A DNA stretch of 64,000 nucleotides from Saururus chinensis (taxonomy: Eukaryota > Streptophyta > Magnoliopsida > Piperales > Saururaceae), in contig CP141149.1 of assembly GCA_035235625.1 (NCBI GenBank), forward strand, positions 20,547,548 to 20,611,547, read 5' to 3'. A program made the position numbers and the translations under genes. Position 1 is the stretch's first letter. Every line of letters begins with the position of its first letter. A model generated the notes under the pieces. It had not been told where the DNA came from. It did not search any database and saw only the letters and a program-made list of their open reading frames with translations. Below are positions 35,217-47,554 of the stretch, piece after piece.

Positions 35217-35972
35217 TAAGCATCAGTAGAACTAACGCTAACATGCCTTGGCACATGCACCATCAATCTCATGGATAACAACCCTCATGCATTTCTTACA
35301 TTGGGATCATGGCGAGTGGAGAACATTAAAACCTTTCCCTCACAGTGAGCCCAGCTTAAGGAATGCATGAGAGCCCTTGTAATTTGATATTGATAGTGTT
35401 CAAGCTAACACACTAACATTTCCCGCGGTATACGCTCCTTATGTTGGGTGCATTGTCAATAGGAGCATAGAGAAACGCTAATAAGCACTCTTTGTAGCAT
35501 TGTACCTCTTGGTCATTCGAACTTGCCACAGAAAAGGTATTTTGCCACTCGTCTCCTGTTGTCACTGTATCAATCTTTGGCAGTTCTAACTTCGAGTAGT
35601 CTGAAGAGGGTGACACGGCTAAAAAAAATTTATTCGAACAAGATGGTGTGAACTATGTGTGATCATCGAGTTAAGGTAATATGCAGGTAAGATGAAGACA
35701 TTGTTTTTCTCATTCCAGTTTTGTTAATGGTGAAGGGACCTCCGACCTACTTGACACCTTCTTATGACAAAAGTTTGTCAAGACCAAGGCCTAAGGAAGG
35801 TTCATCCTGTCTGTGATCTCGCTATGATCAATCTATACTACATCAGGAAGGTGCTTAGGGCTTCCTCCTACGTGCTTGGGTCCTAAATCCTAATAGTAGC
35901 TTTCTTTTTCTTTCCATATTGACAAGAACACTGCTATTTTCTTTTAATAAAGTACTTTTAAAGAATGTTAAA
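35217..35972. other. No gene; one diverged fold-back copy
   Basis: At about 35,230-35,430 lies sequence related to the GACAATGAGCC fold-back family (cagtgagcccagctt, gcatgagagccctt). The rest shows no gene. A 67-codon frame on - (35413-35616) has no recognisable motif. Confidence 0.4.
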
Positions 35973-37034
35973 TGAGAGTGAGAAATGGGGTATATTAATA
36001 CTTTATTAGGGAGTAATAATTATATTTTATCGATAAAAGCCCTGTTTATATGAGCCCAAGCATCATGTATCATGGTATTTTGATGTGATTGTGCACATGA
36101 TTCAAAGGGCAAATTGGTTTCTAAATCCGATGGCTCACTCCTGAGCTCACGCGTATCATATAAACTTTTTCATATCCTATTGACAAATAGTATTCTATAT
36201 ATTTTGACTTTAGGTAAAGCAATAATGTCGTGAATGATAGATGAGGGAAGTAAAAATGGCTAGAAAATAAACAGCTCATGCAATTGTTCAAAGAGTTGAT
36301 CATTTGAGTTAGGCCTTATTGGATGGAAGTATTTTTTATGTTCCGCATTGACAATGAGCCAAGCGTATGCCATGCATGAGAGCCTTTTATCCATGAGATC
36401 AATGGTGCATAAGTTAACACACATTAACATAAGTAATATATGCTAGCTTATGCGCCATTGATCTATTAGATAACGGAGATATGAGTCGTTGTTCTTTTCA
36501 TGAGAGTGAGAAATGGGGTATATTAGTACTTTATTAGGGATTAATAGTAATATTTTATTGACAAAAGCCCTATTTATATGAGCCTAAGCAACATGTGTCA
36601 TGGTATTTTGACTTGATTGTGCACATGATCATTCAAACGGCAAATTGGTTTCTAGATCCGATGGCTCATACATGAGCTCACACGCATCATAAAACTTTTT
36701 CATATCCTATTGACAAATAATATATAATCTATATATTTTGACTTTAGCTAGAGCAATGACGTAACAAATGATAGATGGGGGAAGTAAAAATGGCTAGAAA
36801 ATAAACAATTCGTGCAATTGTTCAAAGAATTGATCATTTGAGTTAGGCCTTATTAGATAGAAACATTTTTCATGTTCTACATTGACAATGAGCCGAGTGT
36901 ATACCATGCATGGGAGCCCTTTATTCATGAGATCGATAGCGTATAAGCTAGCACACGTTAACATCAGTGACGTCAGTTAGCGTGTGTTCCATTAATCTAT
37001 TAGATGATGGAGATATGAGTTGTTGGCTCTTTTC
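35973..37034 (+). repeat. Tandem segmental duplication, 528-bp unit, two copies
   Basis: Copy 1 (35,973-36,500) and copy 2 (36,501 to about 37,034) both start tgagagtgagaaatggggta and end gttcttttca or gctcttttca. They align throughout with scattered substitutions and small indels. Each copy contains a fold-back element with gacaatgagcc near its right part. Confidence 0.9.
36345..36480. repeat. Fold-back element in copy 1 of the duplication
   Basis: The arms agatcaatggtgcataag and cttatgcgccattgatct are inverted with a spacer of about 35 bases. The equivalent structure near 36,920-37,010 is more diverged (gagatcgatagcgtataagc). Confidence 0.75.
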
Positions 37035-37369
37035 ATGAAACATGATTTTTATATAAAACATAAAACATGTTCATGTTACACATGATCAGCCATTAAAAAA
37101 ATAGGAAAAAGTTCATTTTATTTTCACCTACTTCAGTGGGCTTCTAGAATAAAGAAATTAATCCAACCGCCAGTATTTTTTCTCTCTGCATTTCTTAATA
37201 CTAAACAAGATCAATACTAACTATATTGCAACCAGAGAAAATATCCAAAGCGAGCATATAAGCCCATTCCTCAGGTGTTAATTGGGTGATGGCCGATGAC
37301 TAAAACCTCATTATTCTCCAACTTTTGTAGGAAGTAATTTTTGCATACCTTGAACAATGCACCAGTGTA

Positions 37370-37520
37370 AATAATATATGGGAACCATTTATCTAATGAG
37401 ATCAACAGTGTATATATTAATATATATTAACACTTATAATACCGACGCTAATATTAATTAGTATATACACACCGTTAATCTCAAATACCAAGACTCTTAT
37501 ACATTCCTTGAGGTTACTTA
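37370..37520. repeat. Fold-back element, same family
   Basis: The arms gagatcaacagtgtatatat and atatacacaccgttaatctc are nearly inverted, with a gggaaccatttatctaatga left flank resembling the other copies. Confidence 0.6.
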
Positions 37521-37840
37521 TTACGACTAAAAAACATTAAAAATGGTTCCTCGAAGTTGCCTCCAAAAGGACATAAGAGGCCTAGGCCCATACAGAAACT
37601 CAATAACAAGAAGTGGCTAGTGGCTTTGAATATTAGCGGCTAGAAGCTTTGAATAATAGCATTTCTGGAGGAATATCAGCAGGAAGTGAAACTAATGGCG
37701 TCAAAAACCGGCCTTCGAGAAGAACCCGCACACCCATGCTTACGCGCCCATTAAAAAACGACTCTCCTTCGACACCTCGGACAGATTGGGCACCACTCCT
37801 TCCTGGTAGGCAGTCCGAAGTGGCCAGCTTCTTTTGTCCA

Positions 37841-37852
37841 TATATATATATG
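37841..37852 (+). promoter_or_regulatory. TATA box of the DVL/RTFL gene
   Basis: A tatatatatatg tract sits about 110 bp upstream of the chosen ATG (37,953). It would place transcription start near 37,875, after the in-frame ATG at 37,866, which favours the downstream start. Confidence 0.5.
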
Positions 37853-37952
37853 TATCTAACTAGCCATGTCTACATTGCCCGCCAGCAACAGCCCGTGTGT
37901 ATTCTGCAGAGGAAAAGGCAGAGGAAGAAAGAGACAGAGAGCTGAAGAGAAG

Positions 37953-38090
37953 ATGAACGCAGGAGGAAGACAGGGCAGCTTCGGGAAGAGGTGCTCGATG
38001 CTGGCAAAGCAGCGGAAGACGAGGATGTACATCTTCAGGCGCTGCGTTGTTATGCTACTCTGCTGGCATGCCCACGCCGTCCGAGACTAG
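37953..38090 (+). CDS. DVL/RTFL (ROTUNDIFOLIA FOUR-LIKE) small polypeptide, 45 aa
   Basis: The frame encodes MNAGGRQGSFGKRCS followed by MLAKQRKTRMYIFRRCVVML and LCWHAHAVRD. The block from SFGKRCS to LLCWH (about residues 9-39) is the DVL/RTF domain, with the invariant pattern R-C-x3-hydrophobic-L-C-W after a basic YI.RR stretch. Family members are plant-specific plasma-membrane-associated peptides that restrain cell proliferation along organ axes when overexpressed. The gene is intronless, as is usual for this family. A frame extension to an ATG at 37,866 would give 74 residues, but the TATA box position argues against it. No related gene is adjacent. The family call is strong because the C-terminal signature is nearly complete. 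Function in this plant is inferred. Confidence 0.87.
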   Translation: MNAGGRQGSFGKRCSMLAKQRKTRMYIFRRCVVMLLCWHAHAVRD

Positions 38091-38364
38091 AGACCTTTGC
38101 AAGTACCAAAGTTAAACCCAGAAGAGGAGGTCTCTTTTCGCATTTTGTTTTCATTTCACCCTTTTGATCGAGGGTCCTTGTATAGCCTGATTCCTTTCAG
38201 CTTGCCAAAGCTTGTAAATGTTTCACGATTATGGAAATTTTGTATGTATAGTTCTTCAATTTGGTCTGATTGGTTTCGGATATTAGTTTGTTTTTGGTGT
38301 TGTGATACCCTTCCATTCAGCCATCAAATAATTGGTAGGCCGATGTTCACTTGTACTTTTTAAC

Positions 38365-40030
38365 TTCCAAATGGGATTGGTAGAAGCAAAAAGTGCTTGG
38401 ACCATGATCAACCCTTTTGCACACTCTGAGCAATGCAAAACTCGCCGGAAAGGATACTTCAAAATTCAACCACGCTCAACGTCCCTGATTAGAAAATAAT
38501 ATTTTTACTTTATTTTTTTACACCAAAATCTACTCTATCTTCTATTTTGACAGGAAAAAAGTGAATTCTCTGTTGTGTCACACCTGCTCTACTTTATCTA
38601 TAATAATCACAGGTTTAGAGTAGACTTTTAAACTTTTAATGTAAAACAAATGGTGTGAAATATCAATTTCTCCTAAACATCACTACAAGACCACGCTGCC
38701 AGTAATGGGGATACAGGGCATTACAAGGTAGTTGAACATTGTTTGAGGTATCTGTGCAAAGGTTTCACACTTTCTAGATGAAAACTTCTTTTCCACCATC
38801 ATATGCCAATTCCATGGCAAACATTGTCCCGATGATCGAACAAACTCACTGTGCATCAAAACACCCATATTTTCAGTTGTGTGCAACACGAGGTTGCAAA
38901 CAAACAATGTGTATGTTATACTTATGAAAATGATGTTAATATATTAAGCATAAGTTTGGCTTTGTAAAATAGGTTATTGGACCACCTTACTTTTCTAGGG
39001 AACATACATGTTAAACCTATGTACTTAGGTGGGCTAATCTTTTCACCGCACTTAGGTGGGCTAATCTTTACACCCTACCGACTATTCGGTTGGGTTAATA
39101 AGATAATTATTTTTGAAATTAATTCTTTTAATTTTTTCTTAATCTAAAATAAGCCTTATTTTTACTTAACCTAAATATGTACCTTAATGAGCATACGCGT
39201 CTCTTTCAATAGAATGACTTGTCTTTAACTTGATTTTTTCTGTATTTTATAAAACACTAAAAATTCTTTTTCTACATTATCCATTAGTATATTTTCCAAA
39301 CATCTTTTTCTGAGAATGATTACACATTATTGGTTCACTGTAAACGCTATGTAAAGGTACTTCTATAACATATGGTAAATTGTCTTATCATGCGCTTCTA
39401 TCTTAAGGACATAATGTTAAACGCTTGATTAGATCTTCAAGTTTTTGACTTTATATAAGTTTCCTAAATTGCAACAATTACTAAGATACAAAAATAATAA
39501 TCTTAAGACAAAATTTTTTTTTTTCATACTTTACTATTGTAATTTTAATATTTTAAAATTAGAATTATCTTATGTTTATTAGAACAAAAATGGCTAAAGA
39601 ATGTACCAATATGACTTTAGTCATAATTTTCACTACTATTTAAGTGAAAGGGGCAAAATCGAAAGAATTTAATAGTGCAAATTTTAAGAGATAACAACAG
39701 AAGATGTTAATCTATCTGACCATGTTAAATTTAACTTGATTTTCTCAAGAAAATATTCATATTTTCACGAAGGAGAAAAAATATGACAAACATGTTAATA
39801 TTACAATCGATATAAGAAAACATGCCAAAATTATATTCTCGATAGATTGGACAATATATTATACAACTTATATAGCCCAATGACGAGTGCAAAAGTATTG
39901 TGAGAATCCCGGGATTTGAGAAATACAAAAGAAAAAAAACTAACACAAAAAAATTTGTTGTAGACAAATTCTTGGACTTTAAGATGACAGATTCTAAAAT
40001 TGTAATTAATTTAACTCTTAAGTTATCATG
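38365..40030. other. Gene-poor AT-rich stretch
   Basis: The 3' flank of the DVL gene is followed by AT-rich sequence. A 24-bp unit (acttaggtgggctaatctttncacc) is duplicated near 39,020-39,075. A 74-codon frame on - (38683-38907, containing HSEFVRSSGQCLPWNWHMMV) starts beside cactacaagacc. It may be an exon or transposon piece, but I do not recognise it. Confidence 0.3.
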
Positions 40031-40430
40031 TATGATATATATGCAGAAAGTATAACTTTGAATGAATTACTTCGTATAGCTATTATAATTAAAAAATTAC
40101 TACTATCTTATAAGGATTTTAAGAATTACTTAAAACATAAGCGTTAGAAAATGAATATGAAAGACCTTATTATAAGGTTGATGATTGAAGAATATAATCA
40201 TTCTTCTAAAAAGAAAATTAGGGGTCATGACATAAAAACTAAAGTTAATGTTGTAGACTAAGAAAACAACTTTAATAATAACAAGAAAAAAAATCTTGGA
40301 GGTCAATCAAACAGCGACTCCATCAAAATCAAATTTAAAGGCAAGTATTATATGTATGACAAGAAAGGCCACAAAGTTAGCGACTGTCGTAAGCGGAAGA
40401 AACAAAAAATATTTAAATAAAAAAATACAT
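40030..40430 (+). mobile_element. Ty1/Copia gag fossil fragment
   Basis: The segment resembles the C-terminal part of Copia gag: a KDFKNYLKHKR-like stretch followed by a zinc-knuckle-like region (KKGHKVSDCRKRKK). It is broken in several places and no LTR, integrase or reverse transcriptase is seen nearby, so it is an old remnant. Confidence 0.6.
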
Positions 40431-41965
40431 AAACTAATGTAATTAAAATAAAAAATATCTTCAACAATGTGAATGATAAACTTGATTATTAATATAAGAG
40501 AATAGTAGGTACATCAGGGGTAATTGTTATGTATGCTCAAACAAAAAAATATTATGATAAAAAATAATAAATAATTTTTATGGGTCGATTTTTCTACCGC
40601 TAAGCTAGAAAGTACTTTTGTAAGCTGGAAGCACGGAGCAACAAGCTTTGCATCCCCCTTTGCCCCACCCAAAATCACTGGACTCTGAACTATTTTTCAA
40701 AACCAAATACACCGTGTGCACCTACCAACAAGTTGTACTCGCATTTGAATTATCAACTCCATCAATTTATGGCACCGGTTACCAATGACATTTTCCTGCA
40801 AAGTACTACACGTAAGACTGACTCAAAGATGGTCCTTTCTGGAACAATCTCAGTCCCTCCCCCTTCTGTGTTCGCCAAATGTGTCTAGACATCAGCATCT
40901 TCAGTGGAAAGACTTGAATTTGAACTTTTTATTTCTGGGTCACAAAGCTTTCTTCGTGTTAATTTAACTTCAACATGATAGCTTGAGTCGCACCCACTTT
41001 ACTCGGTCAATAGCAGCAAAACGAGTTTAATGCTACATATACTGCCCATCGGTATGCACGATTGAGAGTAAGATGCAACAAAATGTGCCTCAGATTACAG
41101 ACTATCACATTGAACCCTTCAAAGTTCAAACAGCTGCACACAGTAGGAACCATGCCCAAAGGTATACATATTTAATGATGATAATAATAACAATGAAACA
41201 TCCAAGAAACGAAGTAATACTTGGTTTATCACTTTATTGTACGTAAAACGTTCCTTTGTGAGGTTTAATTGAAGTTAAAATCTGACCAGTGATGGGCCAA
41301 AGTGGTCCGACTCGAAATATACCTATCGTCATATGTGAAGTCTTTTTGTTTTTCTTCTAATTTCACTTTTACATCTCATTATATGTTGCCTGTGAGTTCC
41401 TTAATTTCGCTTCATTTTCTCACACAGATCGATAACACTTAAACATCTTGCATACTTTGCTGACTTGTTAAAGAACATGTGGAAGCCCATCCTATTAAAC
41501 TGGTAATACAAACGAGTGAAGCACCTCAAAGCCCCCAAAAAAGTACATTAATTTCTGTTATGTCCCATTCCCATGAACCTGCTAAAAGTGAAATGAAGTA
41601 GCTCATGTGGGGAAAAAAAAACAGAAAGGCAGATAAATATGTAAAACGGAAGCATGGTCTGAACACATTAAGCAATATACAACAGTCACCACATGAAGAT
41701 AAAAGCAATATACAACAAATTTGCTACAAAATAATACTAATAAAGGACAAGTAATTTCAAACCCCTTATTCTTATCAAACCACCTCATTACCATGAACAC
41801 CGCAAAGAGGCATGATACAGCATAGTGGGGTGGGTAGGAAAAAAGATGGGGTCTGAAAATACCCAGCTAAATGATAAAAGACCATTACCCCATTTTGACC
41901 ATTTACATATTTACAGGTTAAAGATTACTCTCTTCCCACCTCATTTTGAGAGATGACTTCATTTG
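40431..41965. other. Intergenic; likely 3' flank of COP10
   Basis: No coding exon is recognised. The right part should contain the 3' UTR of the minus-strand COP10 gene. Its polyadenylation site could not be fixed by eye. Confidence 0.35.
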
Positions 41966-43306
<1,341 letters not shown>

Positions 43307-43321
43307 TGCCTCTCCTCTCAT

Positions 43322-44603
43322 CCCCCGTCAGTTCACCGGCGCAGGCTTTTGCTCACCACTCATCCAGCACCTGGCGTGTGCGAAGGCCAGCGCGCCAAGC
43401 AGTCTCAACATGGGCCCTCTCATGATGAAGTCGTGGGCTTCAGAATGTGGGCTTGGGTCGATACAACTTTGGATTGGGTTCCCTCTCTCTCTCTCCTGTG
43501 GGAAATGGGCCTATTCTATTAAGTTACATGTTGCACTTATTTCACGTGTGAATTACGTTTGGTTATAGAATTTATTAAAATAAATTCAGATGTTACGTCA
43601 AACTCAGTCTTAAAACTTTAAACACATCTAACTCTCTCTCTCGAACTCGGATATGCACGTTTTTGGTATCATTACATTTCTAAATTCAAGCTCTATCAAA
43701 CAAAATCCCACAAGGGTAGGTAATTTTGAACTTTTAAAGTGAGCCCTACCTATATGACACATTTTTCGAAGCTCAAATTAATATGAACGATAACCATTGA
43801 AAAATAATAGAATCTATAATTTTTAAAACGGTGATTAGGAGACTGAATTGACTGAATCTAAGTGATTCAGGCTTGATTCAGGCTGAAATGCCCTGAATCT
43901 AACTACAATGCTGAATTTTTAATTCAGCGCAGCTTCAATACACAAACAAGATTCTAATAATTTAGTGCTAAATTGACACTGAATCGGCTGAATCTTCTCA
44001 CGATTCAGTACCCAAATAGCCCCTTAATCTGTACTTCCCTGATTCATGTACGAGTAACGCATGTACGAGTAACGCAGCACTGCATTATTAATCTGCGTCC
44101 AGTTCACTTTGTCATTCATGTTAGTCCACTATGTTTGCTTAGTATATGTTATTAGTAACAATAAATTTAAGGTGCACAACAGATAGATCAGTTCGTTTTC
44201 TCGGATCTCAATCTTGTGTGTGTGAGCCAATCTAGAAAAGATAGTATAATCGACCTCACCGACTAGGTGATCATAAAAAAATTATCAACACATCTAAGTA
44301 CATATTATCATCTACAAACACATTAAATAATTAAAAATATAAAGTTAATAAAATATAGCATAAATTACACATAATAATTAAAAAAAAATGATATCTAATG
44401 ACGATGTAAATTAAGAATGAAAATAACCATTAGATATAAGATTTTAGCATTATTAAACCTAATGAAAAAGAATTGAGAATTAATTAAATAAATAATACTC
44501 TTCATGATCATCACAATCTTGTGCGGTCGTCTCAAGTTTCGGTGAAGACCCAGCAGGATCTCGTTAAGACAGCAAGCCATGCCAAAGACATCTGAGTACA
44601 ATT
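43322..44603. other. Intergenic, presumed promoter side of COP10
   Basis: The first 250 bp left of COP10's start are GC-rich with a (CT)n tract near 43,485, consistent with its 5' UTR or promoter. Beyond that lies AT-rich DNA with a 15-bp tandem unit (gtacgagtaacgcat) near 44,050. No other gene is seen. Confidence 0.4.
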
Positions 44604-44804
44604 ATCCTCCTTCCGTCCCAAAAAAATTAGCTTCATTTGGCAAAAAAAGATTATTAATAATTTTATTTTGTCTAATTTAAGCGATTTGGTACTTAAAAAA
44701 AATTATGATAAACCTATTTTTCCTTCTCTTAAAGGTGGGTTTTACTGTTGAATAAAAACTATTATTTTATCAAATTTAACTATCAATAAGAGACAGAGGG
44801 AGTA
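44604..44804. mobile_element. Stowaway-like MITE, complete
   Basis: The left end tcctccttccgtcccaaaaa and the right end agagacagagggagta are inverted repeats of the canonical Stowaway terminus. TA is at each border, and the total is about 200 bp. The interior is AT-rich without coding potential. Confidence 0.75.
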
Positions 44805-45182
44805 TACTTGATTGATCCATCCTAGGAGGGAGGTCCACTTTGGAAGTTGGAAACATCATCAAGAACCATTATGATAAAAAAGAACGTTGAGAAGGCAAGC
44901 TAGCAAAATTGCGGCCCTACGCTAAAGTTGAGAGCCAAAATTATGTTATATCTTACAAGGGCAAAGGAAAAACCTTTGTCATTCCAGCTTCACGGGCTCT
45001 TTAAAAACGGAAACAATGCATTTTTCCCAAGGAAGAGAACAGAAGAAGAGAGGCACTTTGAAAGAACAATCAAACATAATAATCGTTCCCCGGAAGTTGC
45101 AGCGTGGGCAATCCCACAATTCCTCAGGGAGGCTTAACTATAACGCAAAATTGGATTTGGTGTACATTTTTTCTTTTTACAG
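44805..45182. other. Intergenic, 3' side of the glucanase gene
   Basis: The right part should hold the 3' UTR of the minus-strand GH17 gene. No gene is recognised; the overlapping plus-strand frames lack motifs. Confidence 0.4.
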
Positions 45183-47554
45183 CTACAATACAACAGAGAT
45201 AAGAATGGCCGAAACCAGAACTGTTGACTTAGAGAGCTGCATTCGCAAAGAACTATTGTCAAGGCTACCTGTAGGCCCCAGAGGAAAGGATGAGCTACCA
45301 CCCGTTGTGTTACTGTTCAAGCTGTACAAGGAATGACCACCTAATAATGAGTACGGGAAGAAGGTATGATGTGTTAATAGAAGGTTATATATTTGGTTAA
45401 ACTCACCTTCCAGAAAATATACAAGATCCATAACCTGCAAAAGGAAGTTGAAGATACCGTCAAGACCAACTCCTCTTTTGTTGGCGAACATGTTAAAATA
45501 TAGAGTACATAAAAAAATAAAAGTATACAGAAGGAATTTAGATTATAACAAGGGTACATTGGTGGTATAGCGGCCAGTCTGCATCTTATATGTTGCAACC
45601 CCAGATGGCTGGGATAATGTGAAGTCCACACCTTATCCCTGCTATTTGGGGTTCATGACCTTGACCTGGATTCTACATTACTGTCTTTATTGTGAAGCAT
45701 GGCAACAACCGACAAGGTATCACCATACCCATCCTGATTGTCTAAAGCGTGAATAATCATAGAAATTAGGAAGATTCACGATCACCACAACCGCTATCAT
45801 CATTACTAGATGTCCCTAAACTTATGGGGTATTTGAGCGGGATGTGCTAGCCTTGTTTTGTGAGATGACCATATCCTGATCAGGATAGTGACTGGGGAAG
45901 AAAAATCACTATCATCATGATCTTACAAAACAAGGCTAGCATATCCTGATCAATCTGCTATTCACAGTCACTGCTACTTTCCACCATGAATTTCATGAGC
46001 CCTTAATCCCTCTAAACATCTTGTTTCAAGGATATGCTACGTATAACATGACTCATTCAAATCGGCAAAATGAGCTTTAGTTTGTCTGCTATCATCAATA
46101 TTTTCAACGTACAACTAATCAGAATATGCCACTTACTTGGATCATTTGACGTAACCAAGGCAGTACCACCAAAGTCGCACGTCCCACCAGTTGCCATTGT
46201 TCTATGGTAATAATCATTGTAAGCATAAGAAGCATGATTCATAACAGTATTTGGCTCATAACATGGCTGGCCCTCCTGAATGGCACTACAGTTTGCATTA
46301 CCAGGTCCACATGCCCAATTTAAGCCTGCTAAAAGTGAATCAGATGTTGCATTACTATTGGCTAGACAAAATACTCCAATTCCAGTTGAGGAGTTCACTC
46401 CAACTTGACTAACACCAGTACTCAAACCAAGAAAGTAAACGGCTGTGCCATTTGGAAGAAATACTCCCCAGTTCTTCTCAGAAATAGGCCCTGGCCGAAG
46501 ATCCTCATTAAGGAGCTCAAAGATGTAGGAAGAAACAGACATCTCAGGCCGACTTGGTGTACCCGAACCATTTAGCACTTGCCGGATCAGATTGTCATTG
46601 TACTCCTGAGCATTCTCCACAGTTGCGTCTGGCTCATTAGCCCCTCCAAGCCAAGGCCAGCCTGTTTCAGTCACAAGCACAGGGATTCCTGAAAAATTAA
46701 GTGCCTCCATGGAGTAATAGGCAGCATCAACCATCGCATCAAACATACTGTTGTAGTGGAAAAGGGTGTTGGCATCGACAATTTGCTTGGTTGAGGGAAG
46801 TGGACGAAAGAGAGCATAATCAAGTGGGAAAATACCATTTCCATTCACGTACCCAAAATATGGATAGGCATTCAACATAAGATAAGAATCTGTGTTCTTG
46901 AGAAATTGAAGCAGCTGTTTCATTATGTCAGTCCATGTAGAATTAAACGTGGCAGTGGAGGGAGGAAAAGGTTTGGGAATCATATCCATGGAGTGGGGAG
47001 TTGAGATTTTGACCTGGTTATTGATGTTAGAGGCCACAAGGGCAGACTGAAGGAATTTAATGGCCGGAACAAGGACAAGAGCAGCATTTGGAATTGAAGT
47101 TAGGACCTCACTGCCAACTGCAATGGCTGTGATATTAGTGGATGGCAAAAAAGCTGCAACATTCTTGTTGACCCAGTCTGCCGCCTTTGATGGAGATTGT
47201 CCAACACCAAGAAGTTCATCATTGCGGACTCCTACCATAACCTCAATTCCTGTGTCAGCCAGTGCATTTAGCATTCGATGATCTGTGTCAAACAAGCGGA
47301 CATGGGTGATTTTTTTACTCTTGAGAATATCTACAACAGATGTAGCTGGAGGCAAGTTGGACATCTCAGTGCCTACGTTGATCCCCACATATGCAGCTGC
47401 AGAATTACATCAACATGGTGTTGTTAAAAGTAAGCAGACAACTATGCATGGAGCAAAAACAAAGATGCCAAATAAATATTTCTATACCTGATGCATTTAA
47501 AATCAGGAAAATTGCGAGAAAAAGGATGCTCACTCGCCATGGTCTAGGTGACAT
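45183..47554 (-). CDS. GPI-type glucan endo-1,3-beta-glucosidase (GH17 + X8/CBM43), 497 aa
   Basis: Four exons on - chain in frame: 47554-47488, 47396-46137, 45434-45407 and 45321-45183 (TAG). A signal peptide (WRVSILFLAIFLILNAS) precedes a GH17 barrel starting at AYVGINVGTEMSNLPP. The acid/base Glu is in AVGSEVL (about residue 119) and the nucleophile Glu in VLVTETGWPW (about residue 266). A six-Cys X8/CBM43 callose-binding domain follows (FCLANSNA, WACGPGNANCSAI, GGTCDFGG, DPSYGSCIF; about 364-450). A Ser/Gly-rich linker and hydrophobic C-terminus (STVLVSAILISVVL) suggest GPI anchoring. Such enzymes cleave callose at the wall and plasmodesmata. The 28-bp exon 3 completes the last X8 cysteine motif. 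No breaks are seen; it is probably functional. Confidence 0.93.
45841..45952. repeat. Fold-back element in the glucanase intron
   Basis: The arms gtgctagccttgttttgtga and tcttacaaaacaaggctagc are inverted, and both are flanked by atatcctgatca-type sequence. The hairpin lies in the intron between exons 2 and 3 of the GH17 gene and looks like a small MITE. Confidence 0.75.
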
